Source: Phytohabitans suffuscus
Lineage (GTDB): Bacteria; Actinomycetota; Actinomycetes; Mycobacteriales; Micromonosporaceae
NCBI RefSeq assembly: GCF_011764565.1
Contig: NZ_AP022871.1
Coordinates: forward strand, 7,254,320-7,318,319
Direction of reading: 5' to 3'
Length of the DNA stretch: 64,000 nucleotides
The position numbers and the translations under genes were made by a program. Below the pieces are notes generated by a model, which was given only the letters and a program-made list of their open reading frames with translations, was not told where the DNA came from and searched no databases. The stretch's first letter is position 1. Every line of letters begins with the position of its first letter. Of the stretch, positions 1-8,521 are shown in pieces.

Positions 1-1
1 C

Positions 2-478
2 CCGGCCCCGCACGCGCGACTGGCGGTCGAGCTGGCCCTCGACCGGGGCTGGGCGGTCCGGGCCGTCACCACGCCGGCCGCACGGTCCTTTGTGGACGCG
101 ACGGAGCTGGCCGCGCTCACCGGCGCCCCGGTGGTGAGCGAGTACCGGTTGCCGAGCGAGCCGCGCGCGATCGAGATACCGGACGCGTTCGTGGTCGCGC
201 CGGCGACGTACAACACGGTCTGCAAGCTCGCGGTCGGCGTGGCCGACACCTACGCGCTGAGCCTGCTCGCGGAGGGCATCGGGTTGGCTGTGCCGGTCGC
301 GATCCTGCCGTACGTCAACGCCGCCCTCGCGAGCCGGAAGCCCTACCGCGAGGCGGTCGAGTCACTCCGCTCGGAGGGCGTCCGCATCGTCACCGGCCAG
401 CACCGCGTCGAGGCGTTTCCGTGGGCCGCCGCCCTCGACACGGCCGGGGTGACGCGCGATCTGGCGAGTTCACCGTGA
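2..478 (+). CDS. flavoprotein (HFCD-like), 5' end outside window
   Basis: The frame is open from base 2 and has no start in the window, so the N-terminus is missing. The visible protein contains PATYNT followed by a KLAVGVADT stretch. That matches the PASANT-type motif and following helix of homo-oligomeric flavin-containing Cys decarboxylases and related flavoproteins, which bind FMN at subunit interfaces. It ends normally at a TGA at 476-478. The substrate cannot be told; many actinomycete members of this group are simply called flavoproteins. A GTG at 92 could be read as a start, but homologous-looking sequence (a beta-strand/helix ending AVTTPAARSFVD) continues upstream of it, so truncation by the window edge is the better reading. 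Confidence 0.75.
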   Translation, partial: PAPHARLAVELALDRGWAVRAVTTPAARSFVDATELAALTGAPVVSEYRLPSEPRAIEIPDAFVVAPATYNTVCKLAVGVADTYALSLLAEGIGLAVPVAILPYVNAALASRKPYREAVESLRSEGVRIVTGQHRVEAFPWAAALDTAGVTRDLASSP

Positions 479-554
479 GCAGCGGACCACCCGCGCCCGC
501 CTCCATCCGACCACGCCGCCACACGCACGACCCCGACCATCGATGGATCGAGAC

Positions 555-557
555 TTA
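555..557. repeat. TTA target-site duplication, left of IS copy 1
   Basis: TTA directly abuts the left terminal repeat at 558 and is repeated at 1526-1528 beyond the right terminal repeat. An intact duplication suggests this copy arrived by its own transposition event. Confidence 0.8.
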
Positions 558-1525
558 GGGGTCGCGCGGATAGGTCATGATCATGGGCGGCGGGTGGGGC
601 GGTTGTCCCACCGGTACAGGGTCCACGCCTGCCGGATCAGGCTACGGAGCGTGATGATGGCGTCGGCGAGGTCGAAGAGGGCGTCGATGACGCGTTCTTT
701 GCGTTCGTAGCAGCGTTGGAGCCGGTTGAAGGCGTTGTGCCAGGCGTTGGTGCGTTCGACGTGCCAGCGGCGGGTGGCCTGGATGGGGGCTTTGACGCCT
801 TTGGCGGCGATCTCGGCGGTGAGTCCGCGGCTGGCGAGCAGGGTGCGGCTGGCGGCTGAGTCGTAGCCGGCGTCCAGGTGCACGGTGATGGTGTCGGGCA
901 GCGGGCCGAGGTCGTCGAGCCGGTCCAGGGTGGATTCCAGCAGTGGGCTGTCGTGTCGGTTGGCGCCGGCCAGGACCCGGCCGAGGGGGATCCCGCGGGC
1001 TTCGACCATGACCGAGCGTTTCATGCCTTGTTTGCCGCGGTCGACCGGGGAGCGGCCGGCGATCTCGCCGCCGCCGGGCGCTTTGGTGATGCAGCCGTCG
1101 ATGGCCAGGTCGTCGAGCAGGAGTCCGACCATGCGGTCGTAGGCGTCCAGCACGATGGTTTTGAGCTGGGTGAACACGCCGAGGCTGATCCATTCGTCGC
1201 GGCGGTTGCGGATCGTGGTGGCTGAGCAGGTGGTGTCGGCGATGCCTTCGTAGGAGCAGCCGAACCGGAGTACTTGCAGGAGTTTGTCGAACACGATCCG
1301 GTCGGTGATGCGGCGGCGGTGACAGCCCAGCGGGTGGGTGGGGTCAGTGGCAGGCCGTGGGGCAGCAGCGCGGCGAACTGGTCCCACAAGGGGTCGCTCA
1401 GCCATGATGGGACAGCGGGCACAGGCGTTCCAGTGATCACTCGGTGTAGGAACCTTCATGATCGCGGATGCCTCGTGCCCGTCTTCTACCCCGCCCGTCC
1501 CTCACCGACCTATTTGCGCGGCCTC
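558..1525 (-). mobile_element. IS5-family insertion sequence, copy 1
   Basis: A 968-bp element with imperfect terminal inverted repeats of about 19 bp: the left end reads GGGGTCGCGCGGATAGGTC and the right end, reversed, GAGGCCGCGCAAATAGGTC. It is bounded by a TTA target duplication at 555-557 and 1526-1528, the TNA-type duplication known for one IS5 subgroup. It carries one transposase on the minus strand. The second copy at 44025-44991 is essentially identical and opposite in orientation. The right-hand TTA is also the stop codon (TAA, minus strand) of the neighbouring gene. Confidence 0.93.
581..1440 (-). CDS. IS5-family transposase (copy 1), apparent frameshift near N-terminus
   Basis: DDE transposase of about 286 residues. 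The N-terminal piece (PSWLSDPLWDQFAALLP) is in one frame, and the remainder (DPTHPLGCHRRR onward) is in the next. Adding one base to the 4-base run at 1359-1362 joins them. Catalytic-site candidates are the Asp in LLDDLAIDG, the Asp in VHLDAGYDS and the Glu in WHVERTNAW, consistent with an IS5-type DDE fold. Both copies in the window share this break, so it is either a real old mutation, a programmed frameshift, or a repeated base-calling error. An alternative start is the GTG at 1422, giving VPAVPSW, which resembles family starts. Confidence 0.88.
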
Positions 1526-2791
1526 TTAGCCGATGGTGCCCAGGTCGAGTACGCGGACCGAGCCGTCGTCGGCGCGCCACTGGAAGGTCGAGCCTTCGAA
1601 CCCGTCGAACGTCCCGTTCTCGGCGCCGGGCGAGCCGTTGGTCGTGGCCGCGGTGCTCGCCACTTTGTCGTCCACCAGGTCCCAGATGTACCAGACGTAG
1701 CCGCGGGAGGTTTCGAACGTCCCGACGCTGAACCTACCGGCGATCGCGGGGGTGGCGTTGAAGCCGTCTTTCGGGTATGGCAGCTCGCGGAAGCCGGTGC
1801 CGTCCAGGCGCTGCACGAAGTACTTGCCGCCCCTTGTGGTGCCGGTGCAGATCCGCGGGCCGCAGGTGACCGTTCGGGCGTGGTTGTGCGCGACCCACGG
1901 TCGCCGCTCGCCGGTCTCCACGTTCCACAGCACGCCCGTGCTCGATGTGGGCGCGTCCTGGGCGATGAAGTGGTTGGCGGTGTCCGCCCACGGAGATAGG
2001 CCGAACAGCCGGTACCCGTCGCTGTCCGGCACACGCCGCGGCGTGCCGCCGGTGACGGGCAGCCGGTAGATCGCGGTGCTCTTCCTACCCAGAAGGCCGG
2101 CCTCGTCCCAGTAGAGCGAGTCGCCGAGCACACCGATCAGCGGGGGAGTGTGGCCGTGGTCCGGTACCGTCGCGATCTTCTTCGGGCCGCCGGTACCGTC
2201 CAGCCGCGCGGTCCAGATCTCCGCATGCCACCGCCTGCCGTTGTCGACCCCGGCCGTGCCGAACCAGACGGCGTAGTCGCCGACGGCGGTGGTCCAGTCC
2301 GTCGACGACGAGTCTGGACGGTTCCGCATCTGCTCGGTGCCGAGGAAGACAACCTCGCCGGTCTTGGCGTTGAAGACCGATGGTGCGCTCGCGCTGGGCT
2401 TACCCGTTCGCACGAGGTAGCGGTCGCCACCGAGGACGGCGAACACCTGGTAGCCGGACCCGCTCGGCAGCGTGGCCGGCAGCCGGTGCACCGCCTCCGG
2501 CCACACCTCGTCGGGCGGGTCGGCCGCTGCGAAGTCCGGCACCGTCCCCGACCAGTCCGAGGTCGCGAACGGCAGCTGCTGTTCGGTGGATCCCGGGCTC
2601 AGGTTGGTGATAGCGACCCCACCCACGACCGTCAGTACCGCGGCGCAGCCCGCCACCCCCGCGACCCGGCGGCGCCGCCGAGCCCGCCGCCGACGGCATA
2701 CACCGTCGAGAAAGCCCCCGTCCGGCGCGGGTGCGTGATCGGCCGCATCCAACAGCGTGTGAGTCAGGTCCTCTTCCAGTTGATTCATCAT
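1526..2791 (-). CDS. membrane-anchored protein coupled to the ECF sigma factor (anti-sigma-like)
   Basis: About 421 residues. A short N-terminal cytoplasmic part (MMNQLEEDLTHTLLDAADHA) is followed by an Arg-rich stretch and one transmembrane helix near residues 40-60. A large extracytoplasmic domain then carries repeated strands of beta-propeller/TolB-like character (for example DGRRWHAEIWTARLDG and GHTPPLIGVLGDSLYWDE). The ATG overlaps the stop of the upstream sigma gene (ATGA), so the two are translationally coupled. The layout fits a sigma-factor regulator or surface sensor, but I see no ZAS zinc motif, so anti-sigma function is inferred from position. Its TAA stop coincides with the IS target duplication at 1526-1528, so the coding sequence is intact to its last codon. 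Confidence 0.75.
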   Translation of the reverse strand: MMNQLEEDLTHTLLDAADHAPAPDGGFLDGVCRRRRARRRRRVAGVAGCAAVLTVVGGVAITNLSPGSTEQQLPFATSDWSGTVPDFAAADPPDEVWPEAVHRLPATLPSGSGYQVFAVLGGDRYLVRTGKPSASAPSVFNAKTGEVVFLGTEQMRNRPDSSSTDWTTAVGDYAVWFGTAGVDNGRRWHAEIWTARLDGTGGPKKIATVPDHGHTPPLIGVLGDSLYWDEAGLLGRKSTAIYRLPVTGGTPRRVPDSDGYRLFGLSPWADTANHFIAQDAPTSSTGVLWNVETGERRPWVAHNHARTVTCGPRICTGTTRGGKYFVQRLDGTGFRELPYPKDGFNATPAIAGRFSVGTFETSRGYVWYIWDLVDDKVASTAATTNGSPGAENGTFDGFEGSTFQWRADDGSVRVLDLGTIG

Positions 2792-3303
2792 CGTCCCTTC
2801 CCGACCGTCGCGCTCGTATGTGCCGGCACCCCGCTGGCGCGGAGCTTGTCCAGTGCCCGGGCAGCCTGGCTGCGTACCGTGCCGCGGGATATCCTCAGCA
2901 GCGCGGCGATCTCCTCGTCGGTGTATTGCTCGTAGTAACGCAGCACCAACACGGCGCGTTGGCGCCGGGGCAACGTGGCAAGCGCCCGCCAAAGCCCGCC
3001 ATCTCCCTCCGCACGGTCAAGGCCGGGATCGGTGTAGCCGAGCTCCGGCAGGTCAGCGGACAGCCGCTCCCGACGCCGCCGACGCCAGCGACTGATGTGC
3101 AAACGGGCCATAGTCGTGCGGGCATACCCCTCCGGGTCGTCCTTGCGCCGCACCCGCGACCAGGCCGAACCGAGCCGCGCGAGCGCCTCCTGAGCCAGAT
3201 CGGCCGCGTCGTGCGGGTTGCCCGTCAGCACGTACCCGTAACGAACAAGCGCGGCCGACCGCGCCCGGACGAAATCCTCGAAAGCCTTGTCGGCATCCTT
3301 CAT
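2788..3303 (-). CDS. SigE-family ECF RNA polymerase sigma factor
   Basis: 171 residues. Region 2 is seen as AADLAQEALARLGSAW with the following basic RRKDDPEGYARTTMARLHIS, and region 4 as ALATLPRRQRAVLVLRYYEQYTDEE... with the HTH around EIAALLRISRGTVRSQAARAL. This pattern is typical of the actinobacterial SigE-70 (SigE family) group of extracytoplasmic-function sigma factors. The start was chosen at ATG 3303 because GGAGGT sits 4 nt upstream. It directs RNA polymerase to a small regulon, probably including its own operon. The next gene overlaps it by an ATGA and is membrane-bound, the standard arrangement for sigma control. Confidence 0.9.
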   Translation of the reverse strand: MKDADKAFEDFVRARSAALVRYGYVLTGNPHDAADLAQEALARLGSAWSRVRRKDDPEGYARTTMARLHISRWRRRRRERLSADLPELGYTDPGLDRAEGDGGLWRALATLPRRQRAVLVLRYYEQYTDEEIAALLRISRGTVRSQAARALDKLRASGVPAHTSATVGKGR

Positions 3304-3712
3304 ACCCACCTCCTTCGCCACCAGGACGCGGCAGGCCGCCCCACTGTTGCACGCAACCGGTAAACCTGACCTGCGGAGAATGGACCCTCGGCGCCGGGTG
3401 TGCCGGGCCACACCGCGACCCAGGAACATCGGACTTTGGGCGAACTGGTGTTCAGGCGCCGACATGCGGTGGCTCGTGGCCGTAGGCGACGACAACGCCA
3501 ACGAACTGGCTCAGCGGCCCACGGGCTTGAAGCCGATCCGAAGCAGCGGGTTGATACGGTCCGGTACGCCTGCGGGACGATCCCCGGATGACATGCGGGA
3601 TCCGGGCGGCGCACCTGCCTCAGAGGGTGAGCGAATGGCCGCATGAACGCGTCCAGAAACCCTTCGCTGGTCGGCTCAACCTGACGGTTTCGGATCGAAC
3701 AAAGGAGTCCAC
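3304..3712. other. intergenic, divergent promoter region
   Basis: About 410 bp between the sigma operon (minus strand) and the secreted-protein gene (plus strand). It must hold both promoters. I see no convincing coding pattern, RNA gene or repeat in it. Confidence 0.4.
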
Positions 3713-4144
3713 ATGCGACACCGACCCACGTTCGCAAAGGCGGCACGACGGTTCGTCGCGGTGCTCGGCCTCGCAGCCGCATTGAGTTCAGCGACGATGG
3801 TCGCCGCCCCCGCCGCGCACGCGAGTGACGGCGTAGGCCGCACAGCGGGTGTGGTCCACGCTGGCGAGGTCGGCCAGGCCGCGGGCCCTCCATACGCGTT
3901 CGCTATCTACAACGGGGCGGCCAAGGTCGATTGCCCCCTCGGCTACATCTGGAACCGGATGACGGGTGGGCCGTCGTCGGTCTGGAACCGGCGTGCCGAC
4001 GGCTCGTACCACTACTCCAAGATCGCATCGATCGGCACCGGTTACAGCCACGACACCGGATACAGCCGCAGCATGGACGCCTTCGTCTGGGACCCGGCCA
4101 ACACGTGCAGGAATCTCACACTGCACCACTTGGATCTCCCCTGA
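3713..4144 (+). CDS. small secreted protein of unknown function
   Basis: 143 residues. A Sec-type signal peptide is clear: basic MRHRPTFAKAARR, a hydrophobic core rich in Ala/Leu/Val, then cleavage near APAAHA-SD (about residue 37). The mature part has two Cys (DCPLGYIW and TCRNLTL) that could form a disulfide, and aromatic/Gly repeats (GTGYSHDTGYSRS). GGAG lies upstream of the ATG (aacaaaggagtccac). The family is not recognised. It resembles the second small secreted protein at 49461 in general type but not in sequence. Confidence 0.75.
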   Translation: MRHRPTFAKAARRFVAVLGLAAALSSATMVAAPAAHASDGVGRTAGVVHAGEVGQAAGPPYAFAIYNGAAKVDCPLGYIWNRMTGGPSSVWNRRADGSYHYSKIASIGTGYSHDTGYSRSMDAFVWDPANTCRNLTLHHLDLP

Positions 4145-4190
4145 CAGGATCGCCGTCACCACGTACCACGATCCGCTCGAGACGCCGCGA

Positions 4191-5018
4191 TCAGGCGCCG
4201 CCCGGGGTCTGCGCGAGGGTGGTCGCGCCCGTCATGATCGCCACCGCTTCGGCCATCGTGTGTGAGGCCGGGGTGACCACTCCGGCGCACCTGCCGAGCC
4301 GCTGGATGTGGATGCGGTCGGCGACCTCGAACACGTGCGGCATGTTGTGACTGATAAGGATCACCGGCAGGCCGCGGGAGCGGACCTCCTCGATCAGCTT
4401 GAGGACCTGGTTGGACTCCTTGACGCCGAGCGCCGCGGTCGGCTCGTCAAGCACGATGATTTTGCTGCCGAACGCCGCGGCCCGGGCGACCGAGACCGCC
4501 TGGCGCTGCCCGCCGGAGAGCGTCTCCACCGCCTGCGACATGTTCTGCAGCGTGCCGATGCCCAGCTCGGCCAGCGTCTTGGCGGCGTCGCGGCGCATGC
4601 CCTTCTTGTCGAGCATCCGCAGCACCGAGCCGAGGAACCCCGGGCGCCGCCGCTCCCGCCCCAGGTACAGGTTGCTGGCGATGTCGAGCGCGGGCGCCAC
4701 CGCGAGCGTCTGGTACACCGTCTCGATACCGGCGTCGCGGGCGTCCTGCGGTCGCTTGAAGCGAACCTGGTGTCCGTCGATGAACATCTCGCCGGCGTCG
4801 GGCACGAGGGCACCGGTCAGGCACTTGATGAGCGTCGACTTGCCGGCGCCGTTGTCACCGATGATGGCGAGGACCTCACCCGGGTACAGGTCGAGGTCGA
4901 CACCGTCGAGCCCGACGACGCGGCCGAAGGTCTTGACCATGCCACGCGCGGACAGGACCGGAAGGCGCTGGCCCTCCGTGGCGGGAGCGCCGCCGGCGGT
5001 CTCCGTCTCCGCGGTCAT
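4191..5018 (-). CDS. sugar ABC transporter ATPase (FrcA-like)
   Basis: 275 residues. Walker A GDNGAGKST, signature LSGGQRQAVSVARA, Walker B IIVLDEPTAAL and the switch His in ILISHN are all present, so it should be active. Its single ATPase domain (rather than the double RbsA/XylG form) matches FrcA of fructose/ribose-type importers. It powers the permease encoded immediately upstream; the ATG overlaps that gene's stop (ATGA). It is the last gene of the three-gene importer operon 7177-4191. The substrate is probably fructose or fructo-oligosaccharide, inferred from the nearby GH32 gene. Confidence 0.9.
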   Translation of the reverse strand: MTAETETAGGAPATEGQRLPVLSARGMVKTFGRVVGLDGVDLDLYPGEVLAIIGDNGAGKSTLIKCLTGALVPDAGEMFIDGHQVRFKRPQDARDAGIETVYQTLAVAPALDIASNLYLGRERRRPGFLGSVLRMLDKKGMRRDAAKTLAELGIGTLQNMSQAVETLSGGQRQAVSVARAAAFGSKIIVLDEPTAALGVKESNQVLKLIEEVRSRGLPVILISHNMPHVFEVADRIHIQRLGRCAGVVTPASHTMAEAVAIMTGATTLAQTPGGA

Positions 5019-6046
5019 GCCTTCACCTTTCTGATCCATTGGTCGACGGCGACGGCGAGGATGACCAGGAGCCCGACCGCGAGCACGCGGTACTGGTCGT
5101 CCACCCCGGCAAGGGACAGGCCGCTGCGGAAGAACCCGACGATCAACGCGCCGAGCAGGGTGCCGAGCAGCGCGCCCCGGCCGCCGAAGAGGCTGGTGCC
5201 GCCGATCACGACCGCGGTGATGCTCTCCAGGTTGGCGTCGGTGATCGCATTCGGGCTGGCCGCGCCCGCGCGCCCGATGAGGATCCAGGCGGTCAGCCCG
5301 TAGATCGCGCCGGCGACCGTGTAGACGCTGAGCAGCACCCGGTCGACGCGGATGCCGGCCAGCCGCGCGGCCTCCTTGTCGTCGCCGACGGCGTACACGT
5401 GCCTGCCCCAGGCGGTATGCGCCAGCGCGAACCCGACCACGACGTAGAGCGCGGCGACCAGCACCACCCCGGCGGTGATCCGGAACCGCCCGATCGCGAA
5501 CGACTCGCCGGTCCAGTTGAGCAGGCCCGGCAGGTCGACGGCCTGGACGCTCTGGCCGCGCGAGTAGAGCAGGCCGATCGCGGTGAAGACGCTCAGGGTG
5601 CCGAGCGTGACGATGAACGGCGGCAGCTTGAGCCGGGTGACCAGAGCGCCGTTGAACAGGCCGGCCGCGATGCCCAGCCCGACGCCGAGCGCGACGGCGA
5701 CGGCACCGGCGAGGCCGCCGTCCTCGGCCAGCTTCGCCGCGACCATCATCGACAGGATCGTGATCGCGCCGACCGACAGGTCGATCCCGGCGGTCAGGAT
5801 GATCAGCGTCTGCCCGACGGCGAGCGCGCCGATCACCGCCACCTGTTGCAGCACCAGCGACAGCGAGTTGGCCGAGGAGAACCGCGGGTTGATCGCCGAG
5901 AAGACGACGAACGAGATGACCAGCACCAGGAACGGGCTGATCGCCGGGTACGAGTGGAGCAGGTGCTGGACGCGCTGCGCCGGCGAGCGGCGGCGCCGCG
6001 CGAACTGCTCGATGGCGGGGCTGGCTGGTGGAGCTGTGGTGGACAC
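5015..6046 (-). CDS. sugar ABC transporter permease (FrcC/RbsC-like)
   Basis: 343 residues with about 8-10 hydrophobic helices and the conserved family segments GQTLIILTAGIDLSVGAI and GGTSLFGGRGALLGTLLGAL of the BPD_transp_2 permeases. The start is taken as GTG 6046, preceded by AAGGGAG. The N-terminal tail (about 30 residues, ARRRRSPAQRV) is cytoplasmic. It forms the membrane channel of the importer together with the ATPase downstream and the lipoprotein upstream. Confidence 0.92.
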   Translation of the reverse strand: MSTTAPPASPAIEQFARRRRSPAQRVQHLLHSYPAISPFLVLVISFVVFSAINPRFSSANSLSLVLQQVAVIGALAVGQTLIILTAGIDLSVGAITILSMMVAAKLAEDGGLAGAVAVALGVGLGIAAGLFNGALVTRLKLPPFIVTLGTLSVFTAIGLLYSRGQSVQAVDLPGLLNWTGESFAIGRFRITAGVVLVAALYVVVGFALAHTAWGRHVYAVGDDKEAARLAGIRVDRVLLSVYTVAGAIYGLTAWILIGRAGAASPNAITDANLESITAVVIGGTSLFGGRGALLGTLLGALIVGFFRSGLSLAGVDDQYRVLAVGLLVILAVAVDQWIRKVKA

Positions 6047-6106
6047 GCCACTCCCTTCAGCGGCCGGCCGCGGCGCCACCGGGCGCCGCGGCCGGGACGA
6101 GCGTGG

Positions 6107-7177
6107 TCAGGCGGCGCCCCAGCAGACCTTCGCGCCCTCGGTGGTGTCGATGCTCTCGACGCCGGTCGCCGGTTTGTCGGTCACCAGCGCGACGCCCGTG
6201 TCGTAGAAGTCCAGGCCGCTGGTCACCGAGGGCTTCTCGCCCCCGGTCGCGATCTGCTTGATCGCCTTGACGCCGAGCTCGGCCATCTTGAGAGGGTACT
6301 GCTGCGAGGTCGCGTTGATCAGCCCGCTCTTGACCTGCTGCACGCCGTCGCAGCCGCCGTCGACGGAGACGACGAGCACATCCTTGGTACCGGCGGCCTG
6401 CATGGCCTTCTGCGCGCCGACCGCGGCCGGCTCGTTGATGGTGTAGACGACGTTCACGTTCGGGTTCTTGGCCAGGCAGCGCTCCATCGCCGTGCGGCCG
6501 CCGTCCTCGGCGCCGTTGGTCGGCTCGTTGCAGACGATCGTGTACGTCCCGCCGGAGTAGCTGCCGGTCGGCGCCTCGTCACCGTTCCTCTTCTCGTCCA
6601 CGGTGTCGATGCCCATGCCGCTCAGGAAGCCCTGGTCCCGGTTGTAGTCGACCGACACGATCTTGTCGTTGAAGAGGTCGAGGAGGGCGATCGTCGCCGG
6701 CTTTCCGGCCAGCTGCGCCGCCGTCCACTTGCCGATCAGCTCGCCGGCCTTGAAGTTGTCCGTGGCGAACGTGATGTCCACCGTGTCCGCCGGGTCGGGC
6801 GGCGTGTCGAGGGCGATGACGTACAGGCCGGCGTCGCGGGCCTTCTTGATCGCCGGGTTGACGCCGGGGCCGTTCGGCGTGATCAGGATGCCCTCGTCGC
6901 CGCGGGCGATGGCGTCCTCGATCGCCTGCACCTGGCCGGCCTCGTCGCCGTCCTCCTTGCCAGCCGCGATGGTCAGCTTGACGCCCTCGGCCTCGGCGGC
7001 CTTCTTCGCACCGTCCTGCATGGTGACGAAGAACGGATTGGTGGAGTTCTTGGTGATCAGTGAGACCGCCACACCGTCGTCGCCCGCGTCGTCGCCGCCA
7101 CACGCGGTGGCCAGCAGGCTCAGGGCGGCAACGGCGGCGAACAGGCGCGCGGCGCGCCGGCCGGTGCGCTTCCTCAT
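6107..7177 (-). CDS. sugar-binding lipoprotein of ABC importer (FrcB-like)
   Basis: 356 residues. The lipoprotein signal ends in LLATAC-GGDD, so Cys26 is lipidated and the protein is anchored outside the membrane. The mature part is a periplasmic-binding-protein type 1 fold: VSLITKNSTNPFFVTMQDGAKKA at the start and IALDTPPDP further on, as in ribose/fructose binding proteins. It is the first gene of the operon. The upstream 250 bp, shared with the divergent LacI gene, contain two matching operator-like sites (7235 and 7334). Confidence 0.92.
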   Translation of the reverse strand: MRKRTGRRAARLFAAVAALSLLATACGGDDAGDDGVAVSLITKNSTNPFFVTMQDGAKKAAEAEGVKLTIAAGKEDGDEAGQVQAIEDAIARGDEGILITPNGPGVNPAIKKARDAGLYVIALDTPPDPADTVDITFATDNFKAGELIGKWTAAQLAGKPATIALLDLFNDKIVSVDYNRDQGFLSGMGIDTVDEKRNGDEAPTGSYSGGTYTIVCNEPTNGAEDGGRTAMERCLAKNPNVNVVYTINEPAAVGAQKAMQAAGTKDVLVVSVDGGCDGVQQVKSGLINATSQQYPLKMAELGVKAIKQIATGGEKPSVTSGLDFYDTGVALVTDKPATGVESIDTTEGAKVCWGAA

Positions 7178-7234
7178 GTCCGCTCCTTCAATCGGGGGTG
7201 TTTCGTCGCCGTGACGACCTGATCGGTCCGGTTC

Positions 7235-7246
7235 GACAACGATGTC
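7235..7246. promoter_or_regulatory. LacI-type operator candidate, GACAACGATGTC
   Basis: Twelve-base near-palindrome with a central CG, as usual for LacI-family sites. Its exact reverse complement occurs 88 bp away at 7334. It lies about 58 bp before the binding-lipoprotein start, so it can repress the importer operon. Related sites are at 10452, 10561 and 10662. Confidence 0.6.
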
Positions 7247-7302
7247 GAGGAGGTTAACCCTCGCGCTCTAGCGTCTGTCAATAGCTAGGCGCGGGCTGGT
7301 AA

Positions 7303-7318
7303 GTTACGTCAACGTAAC
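7303..7318. promoter_or_regulatory. palindrome GTTACGTCAACGTAAC
   Basis: Two 7-base arms (GTTACGT / ACGTAAC) around a CA centre, located between the divergent importer and LacI genes. It differs from the GACA...TGTC sites, so it may serve another regulator. The role is inferred from position only. Confidence 0.4.
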
Positions 7319-7331
7319 GAAGTATTTGATC

Positions 7332-7345
7332 TTGACATCGTTGTC
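7332..7345 (+). promoter_or_regulatory. TTGACA -35-like box overlapped by operator GACATCGTTGTC
   Basis: TTGACA at 7332-7337 overlaps the operator candidate at 7334-7345, the reverse complement of the site at 7235. This position upstream of the LacI gene fits autorepression, with looping between the two sites possible. Confidence 0.5.
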
Positions 7346-7428
7346 GGCGGACGAGGCCCGTGCGGCCGGGGAAGGCGCCCACCTCGCCGGCGCCGATGTC
7401 GTGATGCCACGTTCGACGGAGGGATGCC

Positions 7429-8502
7429 GTGACGCAGGACCCGCCCGCGCATCGCGCGCCCGTCCACTCCGCCACGCCGGCGCGCCGCCCCACGCTGCGC
7501 GACGTCGCCCTGCTCGCCGGCGTGAGCACCAAGACCGCGTCCCGGGTCGTCAACGGCGAGGCCGGCGTCGCGGCCGCCAAGGTCGCCGCCGTCCAGCAGG
7601 CCGTCGGCAAGCTCGGTTACCGGCCCAACTTCACCGCGAGCAGCCTGCGGCGGCTCAAGGGGCGCACGGCCGCGATCGCCGCCGTGCTGGAGGACGTCTC
7701 CAACCCGTTCTCGTCCGCGCTGCACCGGGCGCTCGAAGACGTCGCCCGCGACCGCGGCGTGATGATCTTCGCCGGAAGCGTGGACGAGGACCCGGAGCGC
7801 GAGCGGGCGCTGATCCACGCCTTCATCGCGCGGCAGGCCGACGCGATCGTGGTGGTGGCGGCCAGCGACAGCCAGCGATACCTCGCCGGCGAGGTCAACG
7901 CCGGCACCCCGGTCGTCTTCGTCGACCGCCCGCCGGTCGGCATCGACGTCGACGCCGTCCTGGTCGACAACCACGCCGGTGCGGCCGAGGCGGTGCACCA
8001 CCTCGTCGCACACGGCCACCGCGCCATCGCGTACCTCGGTGACCTGCTGTCCATCGCCACCGCCCGGCAACGGTTCCAGGGGTTCAAGGAGGCCCTCAGC
8101 GACCACGGCATCCGGCCGTCGCCCGATCACATCGCGCACGACCTGCACACCGAGGGCGACGCGCAGCGGGCCGTGCGACGCCTGTTCAGCGGCCAGGCGC
8201 CGCCCACGGCGCTCTTCACCGCGCAGAACCTGGTCACCATCGGCGCCGTACGCGCGCTGCGCGAGCTGGGCCGCCATCACGAGGTGGCGCTCGTCGGCTT
8301 CGACGACTTCCCCCTTGCCGACCTGCTCCAGCCGCCGGTGACGGTCATCGCCCAGGACCCGTCCACGATGGGGCGGCTCGCCGCGTCGCTCATCTTCCGG
8401 CGGCTCGACGGCGAGCAGTGGACGCCGACCGTCCACTTCGTACCGACCCGGATGGTCGCCCGCGGCTCCGGCGAGATACCGGGCCCGTACGCCACAGCGT
8501 GA
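7429..8502 (+). CDS. LacI-family transcriptional repressor (paralogue 1)
   Basis: 357 residues. The N-terminal HTH TLRDVALLAGVSTKTASRVVNGE is followed by the hinge helix region (YRPNFTASSLRR) and a periplasmic-binding-protein-like effector domain (IAAVLEDVSNPFSSALHRALEDVA). The GTG start has GGAGGG upstream. It is divergent from the importer operon and converges with the GH32 gene 19 bp away. A close paralogue (10809) lies on the other side of GH32; both end in the same GSGEIP tail. It is probably a fructose/fructan-responsive repressor; the effector is inferred. Confidence 0.92.
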   Translation: MTQDPPAHRAPVHSATPARRPTLRDVALLAGVSTKTASRVVNGEAGVAAAKVAAVQQAVGKLGYRPNFTASSLRRLKGRTAAIAAVLEDVSNPFSSALHRALEDVARDRGVMIFAGSVDEDPERERALIHAFIARQADAIVVVAASDSQRYLAGEVNAGTPVVFVDRPPVGIDVDAVLVDNHAGAAEAVHHLVAHGHRAIAYLGDLLSIATARQRFQGFKEALSDHGIRPSPDHIAHDLHTEGDAQRAVRRLFSGQAPPTALFTAQNLVTIGAVRALRELGRHHEVALVGFDDFPLADLLQPPVTVIAQDPSTMGRLAASLIFRRLDGEQWTPTVHFVPTRMVARGSGEIPGPYATA

Positions 8503-8521
8503 CGCACGGGCCCGGCGGTGC

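Noticed and set aside
642..1193. Open frames opposite or offset to the transposase
   Set aside because: Arg/Pro-rich shadow reading of the transposase DNA with no family motif.
5039..7063. Very long plus-strand frame across the importer genes
   Set aside because: Antisense of three clear ABC genes; Asp/Arg/Gly-rich composition of a shadow frame.
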